NCBI GenBank assembly: GCA_016858145.1
Contig: JAEHOE010000187.1
Location: 124,001 to 188,000, forward strand
Reading direction: 5' to 3'
DNA: 64,000 nt
DNA from: Edaphochlamys debaryana
Lineage: Eukaryota > Chlorophyta > Chlorophyceae > Chlamydomonadales
A program made the translations under genes and the position numbers. How positions within the stretch are numbered: position 1 is the first letter of the stretch; each line of letters opens with the position of its first letter. The notes beneath the pieces are model-generated. The model had not been told where the DNA came from. It made no database searches and saw only the letters and a program-made list of their open reading frames with translations. Shown here one piece after another: positions 63,016 through 64,000 of the stretch.

Positions 63016-63970
63016 ATGCTGCTGCTGCGTCACACTTCAGCGCTGCGCGTGGGGGGCACTTCGCATCAATCGCGTCAATTCGCGCGTCTCGCACCGCGAC
63101 ACCAGCACAGCTCGGGCCCCGCACGGCCCGCCGCAGCCAGCACCGAGCAGCAGCCTGTCGCCGCGATGAAGCCCTCACCGGTGCGGTCGCTGCACTGGGT
63201 GTTCAAGGTCGCGGATCGCAGCGCCATGGTGGGCTTCCTGCGTGACGTGCTGCTCATGGAGCCCCTGCGCCACGAGGAGGTGGGGGGGGGGGGTGAGAGG
63301 GGGGTGGGGAGAGGGGGGGGGGGGGGGGGGAGAGGGAGGAGGGGTAAGGGGAAAGGGGAGGGGAGCGGGCGGGGAGGGTGAAAGGCATAGCAGGGAGCAG
63401 GGGAGGAGGGCGGGAGGGAGCAGGCGGTGAGTTTGAGCGGGAAGCTGTGGGCGGTTAGACGGGCAAAGGGAAGAAGGCCAGGGGGGAGGTCTGCAGGGTC
63501 ACTGGGCGCCATCGAGCGAGGCCTGCTGCAGCGCACTGCTGCAGTTCTGCGGCCAAGCCTCCCGCAAGCGTTACACCAGCTCTGCCCTAACGGCCACCCG
63601 TCCCCTCGCCCCCCCTTGCCTCCCAGTTTACGGAGGGCTGTGCGGCCTCCTGCAACGGCCCCTACGACGGCATGTGGTCCAAAACCATGATCGGGTGGGG
63701 GGGGGGATGGGGGGGATCATGGAGGGGGTGGGTGGGTGGGGTCGGGAGGGGGAAATGGGGGGAGAGAGAGGGGAGGTGGAGGCGGGGCGAAGGGCCCGCA
63801 GTTGCCTTCCTGCTGTCGCAAGACTTACCCTGTCAGCTGCTTGGACGCTGGGCCTGGGCCTGCCCTGTCTCCAGTTGCATGCACGTCTCCTCCCACCCCA
63901 CTTACCCTCCCCCCCTCCCCCCAGCTATGGCGAGGAGGACACGCACTGGGTGCTGGAGCTGACGTACAAC
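63016..63970 (+). CDS. GLOD4: GLOD4-like glyoxalase-domain protein, 5' part only
   Basis: Exons 63016-63279, 63627-63694, 63925-63970, then the window ends inside intron 3. The first 50 residues ([14 protein letters not shown], Arg/Ser/Ala-rich) look like an organelle presequence; a second ATG gives [15 protein letters not shown], the usual start of cytosolic homologues. The following words [40 protein letters not shown] and [16 protein letters not shown] match the first vicinal-oxygen-chelate module of GLOD4. GLOD4 proteins resemble glyoxalase I but their activity is not settled. The rest of the gene lies outside the window. Confidence 0.93.
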
Positions 63971-64000
63971 GTAGGGGGGAGGGGGGGGTGAGGGGGGAAG

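Overview
The window looks like nuclear DNA of a chlamydomonadalean (volvocine) green alga. It is very GC-rich, the genes are packed with short introns that start GTGGGG or GTGAG and end in a C-run plus CAG, coding exons carry long Ala, Gly, Gln and Ser tracts, and the volvocine poly(A) word TGTAA lies behind some stop codons. I rebuilt 14 gene models by hand. For every multi-exon model the splice phases close exactly from ATG to stop, or to the window edge for the last gene. Only two models are broken by in-frame stops or a frameshift.

Layout. 0.5-2.4 kb (-): F-box/LRR-like protein. 2.8-8.6 kb (-): 18-exon VWA protein of the ViaA/CoxE type, divergent from 8.9-11.0 kb (+): splicing factor SPF27/BCAS2. 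12.5-15.2 kb (+), 16.3-18.8 kb (+) and 20.6-23.4 kb (-): three paralogues with ankyrin-like repeats and a C-terminal membrane region. The first is intact, the second has a one-base frameshift, and the third has two in-frame TGA codons. 24.0-30.3 kb (-): 1388-residue low-complexity protein of unknown function. 32.3-40.3 kb (-): 2431-residue GARP transcription factor with a LUX/PCL1-type DNA-binding domain, a circadian-clock candidate. 42.4-44.9 kb (-): HVA22/TB2/DP1 membrane-shaping protein. 45.5-49.1 kb (-): plastid-targeted peroxiredoxin-like (AhpC-TSA_2) protein with no cysteine in its mature part, divergent from 49.5-55.9 kb (+): large F-box/LRR protein. 58.3-59.4 kb (-): small unknown protein. 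61.1-62.6 kb (-): GNAT acetyltransferase, divergent from 63.0 kb to the end (+): GLOD4-like glyoxalase, cut off by the window.

The genes do not form a pathway; this is ordinary mixed nuclear gene space. The more unusual material is non-coding or structural: a perfect 54-bp palindrome in an intron of the peroxiredoxin-like gene, a 929-bp inverted-repeat transposon with a 9-bp target duplication in an intron of the LRR gene, four GC-AG introns, a dispersed repeat near 41 and 44 kb, and the decaying ankyrin/membrane family. I saw no CRISPR array, rRNA or tRNA, and no convincing autonomous transposon.
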